Positions 1 to 8,220 of a stretch of 64,000 bases of DNA are shown in pieces; the stretch's first letter is position 1, and each line of letters begins with the position of its first letter. Location of the stretch: NCBI GenBank assembly GCA_018830485.1, contig JAHJRQ010000011.1:1-64000 (forward strand). Direction: 5' to 3'. The DNA is from Pseudomonadota bacterium. Its GTDB lineage: Bacteria; Desulfobacterota; Desulfobulbia; Desulfobulbales; Desulfurivibrionaceae. The position numbers and the translations under genes are program-made. Under the pieces are notes generated by a model that was not told where the DNA came from, made no database searches, and worked only from the letters and a program-made list of their open reading frames with translations.

Positions 1-139
1 AAAATCAACTTCCTGTTGATTTTTCAAGCCGCAAAACCAAAACAAGTTTTGCCTTTTCTCACATTTTCAGCAACGTAAGTGGCTGAAAATGACGGGGCGT
101 CCTTGCCCCGCACAGGAGCCTTGAATTTTTCAAGGCTCC
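1..139. repeat. Five tandem perfect hairpins
   Basis: Five separate perfect inverted repeats follow one another downstream of the PA2778-like gene: 1-9 with 15-23, 31-37 with 46-52, 62-71 with 82-91 (10 bp), 93-98 with 105-110, and 115-125 with 129-139 (11 bp, 3-nt loop). The 115-139 stem starts a few bases after the stop codon of the minus-strand gene. None has a clear U-run on the minus strand inside the window, so it may be a compound terminator or an mRNA-stabilising array that continues outside the window. Confidence 0.6.
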
Positions 140-141
140 CT

Positions 142-1089
142 TTATTTTTTGCGGCGGCCTTTTTTGGGTGGCGGCTGTGCCTTGATTGCTTCCAGGGTTT
201 GCCGGAAGGTGTCAAGGTGCGGGCCGCCAAGCTCCACGGCCCGCTGTGCCATGGCCAGCCCCTCTTTCCGCTTGCCCTGTTTGTTCAGAACCTGGGCCAG
301 GTTGTTGAAGGGGATGCCGTTTTTGGGTTCAAGCAGGGTTGCCCTCCGAAAGGCCTCGGCTGCTCCGGCAAGATCGTCCTGGCTGTAGCGGCTGTTGCCA
401 AGGCCCATCAAGGCGCCAAAGCTCTGCGGCCATCGCTTTAAGGCCGTGGCGTAGCCGATTGCCGCCCCCCGCCATTGCCCGGTCCTTTCCAGCCCGGCAA
501 CAGCCTCAAGCCAAGCACCTTCTTCAACTGTATTCGGCAGCCGGTTCGGCGGCAGAACCAACAGCCCCCAGTACTCGCCGCGTTGCCAGGTATTCAGAAA
601 AACTCCGGATTTGAGATGCTCGTTGGCCGTGAGCCCCGAGTGGAGGATCACCTCATCGCGGTCCTGGTCAAAGCCGATCACCACGGCATAATGCCATTTT
701 GGGTACCAGGACAGGCCGAGATTGACCAGGACAATGACAGGATGGCCGGCCGCGACCTCGGCCAGCAGGGCCTCGCTGCCGGCGATGGGGTAGGCGAGCC
801 GTCCATGCCTGCGTGTTGCGCCGATCAGTCCGCTTTGCAGGCTGCCATGGAAGCCGGGGGTGAAGACTTCGGGGGTGAGCTCGGCGGGCTGGATGGAAAC
901 CCCGCTCCAGTTAAGGGCCATGGCCAGTGCGGCCGGGCCGCATTGCAATTCTTCCTGGGCAAAGAAGGGCACCTTGGCAACCATGGCCTTGGCAGGCCCG
1001 CCCGGCGTCTGGGGCAGACGTTCCGTCGACAGGATGCCGCAGCCGGAGAGAAGCATGGACAGCGCTAAAAACAACAGGCCGGCAATCAT
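142..1089 (-). CDS. PA2778-family C39-like cysteine peptidase lipoprotein with TPRs
   Basis: A lipoprotein signal (LLFLALSMLLSGC lipobox) is followed by a papain-like C39 domain: catalytic Cys in ELQCGPAALAMAL and His in WHYAVVIGFD. The C-terminal third carries tetratricopeptide repeats (GFSRYSQDD-like helices and a NNLAQVLNKQG unit). This architecture matches the PA2778 family, which is typically encoded with a PA2779-like membrane protein, as here. The protein would act in the periplasm, membrane-anchored; its substrate is unknown. The start is uncertain: an ATG at 1164 gives 25 more residues and would overlap the upstream gene by 32 nt. I prefer 1089 because it places the lipobox normally, although neither ATG has a good ribosome binding site. 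Confidence 0.8.
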   Translation of the reverse strand: MIAGLLFLALSMLLSGCGILSTERLPQTPGGPAKAMVAKVPFFAQEELQCGPAALAMALNWSGVSIQPAELTPEVFTPGFHGSLQSGLIGATRRHGRLAYPIAGSEALLAEVAAGHPVIVLVNLGLSWYPKWHYAVVIGFDQDRDEVILHSGLTANEHLKSGVFLNTWQRGEYWGLLVLPPNRLPNTVEEGAWLEAVAGLERTGQWRGAAIGYATALKRWPQSFGALMGLGNSRYSQDDLAGAAEAFRRATLLEPKNGIPFNNLAQVLNKQGKRKEGLAMAQRAVELGGPHLDTFRQTLEAIKAQPPPKKGRRKK

Positions 1090-1132
1090 CCGATTGCCGG
1101 CCCGGCTGAAACCCGACTGTTGTCTCCTCCGC

Positions 1133-1540
1133 TTAGCGTTGCGGCCTGACAAAGGAAAAAACATGGGTAAAACCGAGGATGTCGGTGATCAACAAGACGA
1201 GAAAGATCAACACCGCAGCGCCGATGACCGTCCCGATTCCGTCGCCGCCTGCAGGCAACTGGTCCATGGCCTGGGAAATCTTTGCCAGCTCCGCATCGGA
1301 AAGGCTGGCCACCCGTTTCTGGGCCTCAACTGCATCAACGCCGTGCTGCACCATGACCTGTTGCACATCGTCGCGGCCCAGGAAGGCGGCAACCCGCACC
1401 CGGCTGGCGTCCTGCTTCTGCGCCGCGATCACGGTGTTGGTGTCGATCATCTGCGCCCGTGCCGCCTGCACGGAAAGGTCGAGGAGAAGAAAGGAAAACA
1501 CCAAAAAGAAACTCATGGGTTTGATCATTTTTTGCAGCAT
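1133..1540 (-). CDS. PA2779-family membrane protein
   Basis: A 135-residue protein with an N-terminal signal or anchor segment (SFFLVFSFLLLDL), a soluble middle (RVRVAAFLGRDDVQQ, then AQKRVASLSDAEL) and a C-terminal hydrophobic helix (GAAVLIFLVLLITDIL). This outline fits the PA2779 family (DUF6627), the usual partner of the PA2778-type peptidase encoded immediately downstream. An AAGGAAG ribosome binding site precedes the ATG. The pair probably forms an envelope proteolytic or processing unit, but no biochemical role is established for the family that I can state with confidence. Confidence 0.8.
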   Translation of the reverse strand: MLQKMIKPMSFFLVFSFLLLDLSVQAARAQMIDTNTVIAAQKQDASRVRVAAFLGRDDVQQVMVQHGVDAVEAQKRVASLSDAELAKISQAMDQLPAGGDGIGTVIGAAVLIFLVLLITDILGFTHVFSFVRPQR

Positions 1541-1600
1541 GGATATTCTTCCTTGTCTTGAAGTTTGCTAAAAATCTGCACAATTAAACAACACTTTTAC

Positions 1601-1629
1601 TTTATAAATAATAGGGGCAAATACTGCAA
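1601..1629 (-). promoter_or_regulatory. Candidate sigma70 promoter for the PA2779/PA2778 pair
   Basis: On the minus strand TTGCAG (1624-1629) and TATAAA (1601-1606) are separated by 17 nt, in the AT-rich gap upstream of the gene starting at 1540. The -10 is good and the -35 weak. Confidence 0.35.
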
Positions 1630-1652
1630 TGGCTTTCCTGCTTTTTTGACCG

Positions 1653-2417
1653 CTACCAGTCCGTGGCCGCGGCAGGCACAGTGGCACGGTCGACAAGGCG
1701 GATGGCCCCGTGCTGGCAGGCGGGTCGGCAGACCCCGCAGCCATAGCAGGCGGCGGCATCGACCAGGCATTTTGTGTTGTCGCGGTCAACGGTGATGGCG
1801 TCAAAAAAGCAGCGCTTGCGGCAGAGGGCGCAGCCGGTGCAGGCCAGCGGGTCGATCTCGGCCACGTACTCAGCCTTCCACATGGTGCGCGTCACCCCCA
1901 GGGTGATCTGGGCCCGGTAGGCCATGCAGTCCTGGTCGCAGTTGCAGATCGCCCCGATGAACGGGGTGTTGAAGGTCCAGACGCTATGGGTCTTGCCCTC
2001 CTGGTCGAGCTGGCGGATGAAGCTGATGGCCTGTTCCTTGGTCCAGTGCTCAAAGGCGGCGAAATCCGGCGCTTGGGCGAGGATCGGGGTAAGGTCCATG
2101 CCCACCCCGAAGCAGTAGCGTTTTTCCGTGCCCAGGGAGACCCGGCGGCAGACGCAGGGCAGCCGGACGATGTGCTCCATCTGCGAGAGGATCGCTTCCA
2201 CATCCTCCAGGGGCACGATCTGGCCGAAGTGGGTCTTTTCCATCTTGCGGGAGAGAAGCGGATAGGCGATGAAGCGGTAGATCCGCGGAAAGCGGCGCTG
2301 CCAGCGAGCGGCCGCAGCAACATCGTCCCGCAGCGACTTGCTGAAGCCGCGCAGGAAGCGGAGGAGGTTCTGCTCGGAATTGACCTGGCGGAACGTCTCG
2401 GCCGTGTAGTTGGCCAT
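1653..2417 (-). CDS. 4Fe-4S ferredoxin-type protein
   Basis: The C-terminus has two classical ferredoxin motifs, CTGCALCRKRC and CYGCGVCRPAC, so it should bind two [4Fe-4S] clusters. The N-terminal 170 residues contain more cysteines (LPCVCRRVSLG, then CFGVG and CNCDQDC), a pattern seen in cytosolic 4Fe-4S binding proteins of anaerobes whose function is unassigned. The start at 2417 is chosen because MANYTAETF follows a purine-rich GGAGAAGGGAAG stretch; upstream codons to 2546 remain open but look non-coding. It lies 133 nt downstream of the last V-ATPase gene and could be co-transcribed. A role in electron transfer is inference. Confidence 0.75.
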   Translation of the reverse strand: MANYTAETFRQVNSEQNLLRFLRGFSKSLRDDVAAAARWQRRFPRIYRFIAYPLLSRKMEKTHFGQIVPLEDVEAILSQMEHIVRLPCVCRRVSLGTEKRYCFGVGMDLTPILAQAPDFAAFEHWTKEQAISFIRQLDQEGKTHSVWTFNTPFIGAICNCDQDCMAYRAQITLGVTRTMWKAEYVAEIDPLACTGCALCRKRCFFDAITVDRDNTKCLVDAAACYGCGVCRPACQHGAIRLVDRATVPAAATDW

Positions 2418-2549
2418 GTTCTCGTACCATTTCTTCCCTTCTCCATGTTGGGTGCAGAATCGGCACATGCCGCTCACCATTCCAGAAAAAATATGGGGCG
2501 CCGGTGATCCGGGCGCCAAGATTGCCGCGCAAATGCATTGTGCCAAGGA

Positions 2550-3197
2550 CTAAGGCCGGGCCACTCCGGCCCCCCTGTTTTTTTGCCGCATGTCTTTAAA
2601 ACGCTTCAGCCGGAAAAAATCCTCCCGCTCCCGCTCCCCGATGTATTGGCTTACCAAGTGGATACGGCCGGCCATCTCCGGCAGAATGCGCTCCTCAAGA
2701 ACCCGGAATTTCCTGGAGGTTTTCTGGATCTCTGCCCCGAGATTCTTGAGCTTGCTCTCATGGCCGGCAGCCTCAAGGAGCTCCTTCACCACCTGTTCAA
2801 AAGAGAAAAAAGTCTCCTCAAGATGCGGGGTGGTGGGACCGAAATCATACTGGCGGTCAGCGGCGGAGCGGACAATGGGCTCAAGGATTTCAGCGGTTCG
2901 GTAGCGTGCTCCCAGCACGTTTTTTTCTGCAAGCGCAACGCCGGGATCATACCGGTTCACCGCGGCCAGGGCGGAAACGGCCGACTCTCCTTCCAGCCCC
3001 ATACTCACCGCGAGATACTGCCGTGCCTGCCCGTAAAGCGCCATGATTTTTTTGCGGTTGAGGAGAAAGGGGCGGGTCGAGGCGAGAAACTCCACCACCA
3101 GGGCCTGGCGCCGTGCTTTGAGGATATTGAGGCTGTTGGCGATGATCTTTCTTTTTTCCTTCAGCCTCAGCAGATAGGTGCGGTTGGGGTGCATCAT
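2550..3197 (-). CDS. ntpD: V/A-type ATPase subunit D (central stalk)
   Basis: A 215-residue, charged, almost wholly helical protein with the subunit D pattern: N-terminal helix TYLLRLKEKRKIIANSL, then a long C-terminal helix ending in REDFFRLKRFKDM. Subunit D is the rotor shaft that turns inside the A3B3 head and couples it to the c-ring. Length fits the family. Its ATG overlaps the subunit B stop by 4 nt (ATGA), so it is translationally coupled, and it is the last ATPase gene of the operon. Confidence 0.9.
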   Translation of the reverse strand: MMHPNRTYLLRLKEKRKIIANSLNILKARRQALVVEFLASTRPFLLNRKKIMALYGQARQYLAVSMGLEGESAVSALAAVNRYDPGVALAEKNVLGARYRTAEILEPIVRSAADRQYDFGPTTPHLEETFFSFEQVVKELLEAAGHESKLKNLGAEIQKTSRKFRVLEERILPEMAGRIHLVSQYIGEREREDFFRLKRFKDMRQKNRGAGVARP

Positions 3198-4510
3198 GGC
3201 GGGCCGAACCTGGCCAGCAGCTCCTGGCCGAGATCGAGAGAGTCGAGAATCGGACGTCTGCCCGATTGCTGATGGACGAATTCCTTTTCAAAGGCCTCGC
3301 AAAAATCAAGGATCCGCCGGTCCGCCCCGGTCATGCCCTCGCGGCCGACAATTGCCGCCAACCCTCTCAGGTCGCTCCCCCGGGCGTATTGCCGATAGAG
3401 ATCATTGGCCACCTGGCGATGGTCTTTGCGGGTCAAGCCCTGGCCTATGCCGTGCTGCATCAGTCTCGAAAGGCTCGGCAGAACGTCGACCGGCGGATAG
3501 ATCCCCTGCTGGTGCAGTTCGCGGCTCAAAACAATCTGCCCCTCGGTGATGTAGCCGGTCAGGTCGGGGATGGGATGGGTGATGTCATCCTCGGGCATGG
3601 TCACCACCGGCAGCATGGTCACGGAACCGGGACGGCCCTTGATGCGGCCGGCCCGTTCAAAGAGCAGGGCCAGGTCGGAATACATGTAGCCGGGATAGCC
3701 CCGCCGCCCGGGCAGCTCTTCCCGGGCCGAGGAGATTTCCCGCAGGGCGTCGCAGTAGTTGGTCATGTCCGTGACCACCGCCAGGGCATCCATGCCGTGC
3801 TGGAAAGCGAAATACTCGGCCACGGTCAGGCCGAATCTGGGAGCCAGCAGCCGCTCCAGCACCGAATCCCCGGCCAGATTGATGATGGCCACATAATGGG
3901 TGTCCAGCTCTTCCAGGATGCGCATGTAAAAAGCATGTTCATGGTGGGTGAGGCCCAGGGCCACAAAGATCACCACAAAATTCCCCTGCGGCGTCCGGGC
4001 ATATTTGAGGATGTCGGCCACCATCTGCTGCGAGGGCAGCCCGGCACAGGAAAAGATGGGCAGTTTCTGGCCCTTGACCAGGGTCGCCAGGCCATCGATG
4101 GCGGAAATCCCCGTTTCGATGAACTCGCGCGGGCTCTCCCGGAGGGTGGGGTTGAGCGGGAAGCCGCCCGCCGGCCACCAGCGTTCAGGGACAAACATGG
4201 GCTTTTCGTCCAGGGGGTGCATGGAGCCGCTGAACACCCGGTTCAACATGGTGGGCGAAAGGGGGGTCTGCTTGATCGCATCGCCGAAGACCACGGTGGT
4301 GTGCTGCACATCAAGGCCCCGGCACTCACCGAAAACCTGAATGAGGACATCGTTTGCATGCACGGCCAGGACCTCCCCTTCCAGCTCCCTGCCGTCGGGG
4401 GCGATGACCTGGACCACCTCCCCCATGCGAACCGCCTCCACCTGCCCAACGAAAAGCAACTGGCTGCGGATTCCCCGCACCGTGGAATATCGGTATTCGG
4501 CAAGCCGCAT
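3194..4510 (-). CDS. ntpB: V/A-type ATPase subunit B (regulatory, non-catalytic)
   Basis: A 438-residue subunit B. It lacks a Walker A motif, as expected; the corresponding loop reads FSCAGLPSQQMV. Family signatures present include EISSAREELPGRRGYPGYMY and PDLTGYITEGQIVLSREL. It alternates with subunit A in the hexameric head and helps form the nucleotide site at the interface. Start and stop overlap neighbours by 1 nt (A) and 4 nt (D), indicating tight translational coupling. Confidence 0.95.
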   Translation of the reverse strand: MRLAEYRYSTVRGIRSQLLFVGQVEAVRMGEVVQVIAPDGRELEGEVLAVHANDVLIQVFGECRGLDVQHTTVVFGDAIKQTPLSPTMLNRVFSGSMHPLDEKPMFVPERWWPAGGFPLNPTLRESPREFIETGISAIDGLATLVKGQKLPIFSCAGLPSQQMVADILKYARTPQGNFVVIFVALGLTHHEHAFYMRILEELDTHYVAIINLAGDSVLERLLAPRFGLTVAEYFAFQHGMDALAVVTDMTNYCDALREISSAREELPGRRGYPGYMYSDLALLFERAGRIKGRPGSVTMLPVVTMPEDDITHPIPDLTGYITEGQIVLSRELHQQGIYPPVDVLPSLSRLMQHGIGQGLTRKDHRQVANDLYRQYARGSDLRGLAAIVGREGMTGADRRILDFCEAFEKEFVHQQSGRRPILDSLDLGQELLARFGPP

Positions 4511-6126
4511 CAGCGCATCTCCCGGAGAAGAACGGCCAGATCCTCGCCCTGGGCCAGGCGCGCCGCTCCCTGCTCATACTGCCGGACAAGGAGAGCGATC
4601 AGTTCGGCGGTTTGCGCGGGGGCGGAAAAGGCATCCTCGCTGAAGGAATTCTGACAGAGAAAGCGGCTCCGGATCCGGTCAGCCGCATGGAGGAGAAAAT
4701 GGTCTTCGTCCTGCAGCCCCTCGGCGCCCACGATCTCGGAAACCTCCCGCAGCTTCTCTTCCTTTTGCAGCAGGGTCATGCTTTTTTTTCGTAACTCGAC
4801 CCATTGGCGGCAGACGGCCTCGGTGCAGTGCCTGCCCACCTCCTCCCCATAGAGGGAATAGCTCTGTCCCCAGTGTATGGCAGGAAAGTGTCGGCGGTGG
4901 GCCAGAGCGGTATCCAGCATGTAGAAGGCGCCGCTTGCCCGCAGGCAGGCCTGGGTTGTCGGTTCGCTGAAGTCGCCGCCCGGCGGGGAAACGGAAAGAA
5001 TCATGCTCAGGGAGCCGGTTGTGCCGTTGAGTGTTTCCACCACCCCGGCCCGGGAGAAGTATCCGGAAAGACGCGAGGCAAGATAGGTGGGGTAGCCCTC
5101 TTCGCCGGGCATCTCCTCAAGGGCCGAGGATACCTCGCGCAGTGCCTCGGCCCAGCGGGAAATGCTGTCCGCCAAAAGGAGGACGTGGCAGCCCATGTCC
5201 CGGTAATATTCCGCCATGGTGACCGCGGTATAGATGGAGGCCTCCCGGGCCGCCACCGACATGTTGGAGGTGTTGGCCACCATGATGGTTCTTTCGGCAA
5301 GGGGTCGGCCGGACCAGGGATCGCTCAAGGAAGCAAACTCTTCGAGCATCTCCGCCATTTCGTTGCCGCGCTCGCCGCAGCCCACATAGACCACGACATC
5401 AACGGCCGCATGCTTGGCGATGGTCTGCTCCAGAATGGTTTTTCCGGTGCCGAACCCGCCGGGGATAATGGCGGTGCCGCCCAGGGCGAGGGGGAAAAAG
5501 AAATCAATCACCCGTTGGCCGGTGATCAAGGGCGAGGTGGGCGGCAGTTTCCGGCGAAAGGGCCTCGGGGTGCGGATGGGCCAATCCTGGGCAGCATGGA
5601 GAAGCCTGCCATCGTCAAGTTCCGCCACCGGGCGGCGCAAATCCATGTCGCCCTGGGCAATGGCGGTTATGACCCCGCCGGCTTGGGAAAAGAGAGCATG
5701 CGTAAAGGAATTTTCCCGGACAAAACCCAGGGCTTCTCCCACAGCAACCCGGTCCCCCACTTTTTTCAAGGGGGTGAACGGCCAGCCTTTGTCCTCCGGC
5801 AGACTGGGCAGATCGCAGCCCGGCCGGATAAAAGGGCCGAAGGTTTCCCCCATCAGGGGCAGCGGCCGCTGCAGCCCGTCGTACACCTGGCCCATCAAGC
5901 CCGGGCCGAGCCGGGCGGAAAGGGGCACCCCCAGGGGTTGGGCAGGCTCGCCGAGCCCCAAGCCCTTGGTTTCTTCATACACCTGCACCACCGCATGGTC
6001 CCCGGCAAGCCGCACCACTTCGCCCTGCAAACCGGCATGCCCCACCTTGAGCCGGTCGTAGAGCTTGAGATCCGCCAGATCCACCGTGACCGTGGGGCCG
6101 GTTATGCCGATAATGGTGCCTTTCAT
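4510..6126 (-). CDS. ntpA: V/A-type ATPase subunit A (catalytic)
   Basis: A 538-residue catalytic subunit. The P-loop is GGFGTGKT, a conservative variant of the family's usual GPFGxGKT. The catalytic glutamate region CGERGNEM and the arginine-rich EALREVSSALEEMPGEEGYP follow. The protein is about 40 residues shorter than many archaeal A subunits. It hydrolyses or makes ATP on the cytoplasmic face while the membrane part moves H+ or Na+. The ATG overlaps the F stop (ATGA). Confidence 0.95.
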   Translation of the reverse strand: MKGTIIGITGPTVTVDLADLKLYDRLKVGHAGLQGEVVRLAGDHAVVQVYEETKGLGLGEPAQPLGVPLSARLGPGLMGQVYDGLQRPLPLMGETFGPFIRPGCDLPSLPEDKGWPFTPLKKVGDRVAVGEALGFVRENSFTHALFSQAGGVITAIAQGDMDLRRPVAELDDGRLLHAAQDWPIRTPRPFRRKLPPTSPLITGQRVIDFFFPLALGGTAIIPGGFGTGKTILEQTIAKHAAVDVVVYVGCGERGNEMAEMLEEFASLSDPWSGRPLAERTIMVANTSNMSVAAREASIYTAVTMAEYYRDMGCHVLLLADSISRWAEALREVSSALEEMPGEEGYPTYLASRLSGYFSRAGVVETLNGTTGSLSMILSVSPPGGDFSEPTTQACLRASGAFYMLDTALAHRRHFPAIHWGQSYSLYGEEVGRHCTEAVCRQWVELRKKSMTLLQKEEKLREVSEIVGAEGLQDEDHFLLHAADRIRSRFLCQNSFSEDAFSAPAQTAELIALLVRQYEQGAARLAQGEDLAVLLREMR

Positions 6127-6443
6127 CCGCCCAGCCTCACATGGTAGCCGATGGCCTTGTTGATGAGCTGCATGGCGTAATCTTCGCGGGCAACCTCGCC
6201 AATATCCGGCGCGGGCAGGACGATGAGCAGGCCGGACCAGTTTTTTTCCAGAAACGGCAGGGCTTCCCTGTTGGTGTGGTCAAGCAGCCTTTCCTCCACC
6301 GCAATGGCGCCCACCCGCTCATCCTGCATCAATTCCCGGACACTCTGCAGTAGCTCGGCGGGCGAGCACTGCTGGGCGCGGATTCCGGCCAGGCCGAAGC
6401 CGGGGTGCACGTCCGGGGGGACTAGAAGGGCCATGTGTTTCAT
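6123..6443 (-). CDS. ntpF: V/A-type ATPase subunit F
   Basis: A 106-residue subunit F, a Rossmann-like central-stalk component that binds subunit D. It shows the pattern of this small family: an early glycine-rich segment HPGFGLAGIRAQ, then VGAIAVEERLL and a C-terminal helix (REDYAMQLINKAIGYHV). I chose the ATG at 6443, which overlaps the subunit C stop in an ATGA, instead of an in-frame start 21 nt upstream. The gene sits between C and A, its normal place. Confidence 0.85.
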   Translation of the reverse strand: MKHMALLVPPDVHPGFGLAGIRAQQCSPAELLQSVRELMQDERVGAIAVEERLLDHTNREALPFLEKNWSGLLIVLPAPDIGEVAREDYAMQLINKAIGYHVRLGG

Positions 6444-7363
6444 TGAATCACCTTTGCCTTGCACAGCTCTTCCCCGGCCAACCGGCCATGGAAGAGGAGC
6501 CCCCTGTTTCTGGCCAGGAGATCCTGCTGCCAGAGATAGTGGAGGATCTGCGCCACCGTATTGCTTCGGGCCCGCCGCTGTAAAATGAGGGCTTGGCGGC
6601 GCAGCAGGAAATCCTCCAGGCCGGAAAACTCCGCAATCCCCTGCGGCAGGCCGCTCTCCCAGTGAAGGGTGGCAAGCAGCCTGCCTGCCCGTTCCGGCTC
6701 AGCCAGAGCCTTTTCCCATTGTGCCTCCAGATGGCCGCCGGCCAGGAAAGTCATGGGCTCCTGCCAGTAGTGGGCCTTGGCAAGGGCGAGAATATTGCGC
6801 AGGTCAACGATATCTTTAAAGAAAGAACGCACCCCTGCCTCCGGAGCGACCAACCCCAGGTGGGCAAAAAAAAGTTCATAGAGCCGCCGTTCAAAGGCTG
6901 CGATCCCCTGTCCGGCATACACCGCGGCAAGGCCGGAAAAACCAGGGGCAAGCCGGGCGCAGAGCAGTGCCTCCAGCCGTTTCGTCAAGACCGGCGCCTC
7001 TTCCTCTGTCTGCAGGAGTTTTTGCAGCTCCGGGCAAAGGAGGGTGCGGGACGGGGAAAAATCGAGCCCGTCTGCCGAAGCCCTTGCCCTGCGGAGCCGC
7101 ACTCCATTCACCAGGGGTTTCAGTTCAAAAAAAAGAAACACCGGGGCCAGGCTGTGCCGCAAGCGGCTGTTCAACTGGTGATACAGCCAGACTCGCTCCG
7201 CCTGGGACCGCCCGGCTATGTCTTGCGCCGTGGCCCAGGGCAGAGGCTGTTTACCCTCGAGGCAGGCCTGAACATCCGCAGCACCGGCGGCTTTTCTCGC
7301 CAGCAGACGCGGGAGCAGGTAGCCGGAAGGAAATTCCGGCTGCGGCAGATTACGAAGCAGCAT
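6440..7363 (-). CDS. ntpC: V/A-type ATPase subunit C
   Basis: A 307-residue mostly helical protein with the V-ATPase AC39/subunit C signature region FFKDIVDLRNILALAKAHYW. Subunit C is the adaptor that sits between the c-ring and the central stalk. The ATG at 7363 has an AGGAGAA ribosome binding site and overlaps the end of subunit E by 14 nt; the longer in-frame opening to 7573 is only shadow of the E gene. It is less conserved than A and B, so part of the assignment rests on operon position. Confidence 0.85.
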   Translation of the reverse strand: MLLRNLPQPEFPSGYLLPRLLARKAAGAADVQACLEGKQPLPWATAQDIAGRSQAERVWLYHQLNSRLRHSLAPVFLFFELKPLVNGVRLRRARASADGLDFSPSRTLLCPELQKLLQTEEEAPVLTKRLEALLCARLAPGFSGLAAVYAGQGIAAFERRLYELFFAHLGLVAPEAGVRSFFKDIVDLRNILALAKAHYWQEPMTFLAGGHLEAQWEKALAEPERAGRLLATLHWESGLPQGIAEFSGLEDFLLRRQALILQRRARSNTVAQILHYLWQQDLLARNRGLLFHGRLAGEELCKAKVIQ

Positions 7364-7922
7364 GCGGTTTCTCCTGGTGCAGGGACCGGAAAAATTCCGG
7401 CAGGAGCCGGGGCCAGGCGCGTTCAAGCCGCTTTTCCAGGGTGTTGAACACCGAGATCTTGCCATCCGCGGATTGAGCGACAAGGCCGCCGGCCAGCCGA
7501 GGGTCTCCCTCGACCAGCGCCGTGGGGAAAAGCGCACGGGCCTGGGCGATCTCGTTTTCGCTGACGCGGACAAGCCCCCAATCTCCTTGGGGCAGCTCCG
7601 CGGCCAGGGCCGGGAGCAGCGTGTCGCCGCAGTGCGTCCGCAGCCAGGGCAACTCCGCTCGGGCCAGATCGTAAAGCCGCCCGGCCAGGGCTGTTTCCGC
7701 CTTGGCCCGAAGCAGCCAGGCCTGTTCTTCCGCTTCCCGCATCAGCCTGCGGCCAAGCTCCTGGAGGGCGTGCTCCCCCTCCAGGCGGCAGCGCCTCCTT
7801 TCCTCGGCCAGGGCAGTCTCCGCCTCCGCGGTGTGGCGTTGCACCTCGGCTTCCGCCTGCTCCCAGACGGCACGGACCTTTTCTTCCCCCTGGGCGCGGA
7901 GATGTTCGAAAAGCGTCTGCAT
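7350..7922 (-). CDS. ntpE: V/A-type ATPase subunit E (peripheral stalk)
   Basis: A 190-residue protein whose first 90 residues are a long charged helix (EKVRAVWEQAEAEVQRHTAE) and whose C-terminus is a small globular domain containing LPQGDWGLVRVSEN and LAGGLVAQSADGKISVFNT, the typical E-subunit head. E forms the peripheral stator with the G/H-type subunit encoded at the start of the operon. Location between K and C is standard. Confidence 0.85.
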   Translation of the reverse strand: MQTLFEHLRAQGEEKVRAVWEQAEAEVQRHTAEAETALAEERRRCRLEGEHALQELGRRLMREAEEQAWLLRAKAETALAGRLYDLARAELPWLRTHCGDTLLPALAAELPQGDWGLVRVSENEIAQARALFPTALVEGDPRLAGGLVAQSADGKISVFNTLEKRLERAWPRLLPEFFRSLHQEKPHAAS

Positions 7923-7932
7923 CCCGCAACCC

Positions 7933-8163
7933 CTAATGCAACAGAATCATGGCTGCGATTACAAAACCGAGAATCACCATGGTTTCCGGGATCGCCACCA
8001 GAATGATGATCGTCGCGGTCAGTTCCGGCTTTTCCGCCAGGGCTCCGGCTCCGGCAGCGCCTATCTTGGCCTGGGCCCAGGCCGTGGCCAAAGCGCTCAG
8101 CCCCATGGCCAGCGCCGCCGCAAAGGGGACTACGATCCTGTCCCAGGGAATTGCTCCATCCAT
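7933..8163 (-). CDS. ntpK: V/A-type ATPase rotor proteolipid (subunit K/c), single hairpin
   Basis: A 76-residue two-helix proteolipid. Helix 1 is residues 10-36 and helix 2 residues 50-75, with the ion-carrying carboxylate E60 in VAIPETMVILGF. Many bacterial V-type K subunits are about 150 residues (two hairpins); this one is a single hairpin, as in several archaeal enzymes. Gln31 on helix 1 and Thr61 next to E60 resemble Na+ ligands of Na+-type rotors, but the positions often filled by Gln and Tyr are Met62 and Leu65, so ion choice is open. A GGAGGAG ribosome binding site precedes the ATG. Confidence 0.9.
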   Translation of the reverse strand: MDGAIPWDRIVVPFAAALAMGLSALATAWAQAKIGAAGAGALAEKPELTATIIILVAIPETMVILGFVIAAMILLH

Positions 8164-8220
8164 AGCGCTCCTCCTTTTGTCTGTTGCCCTGCCGCACCGG
8201 CGTGGGCTTTTCCAGAACGA

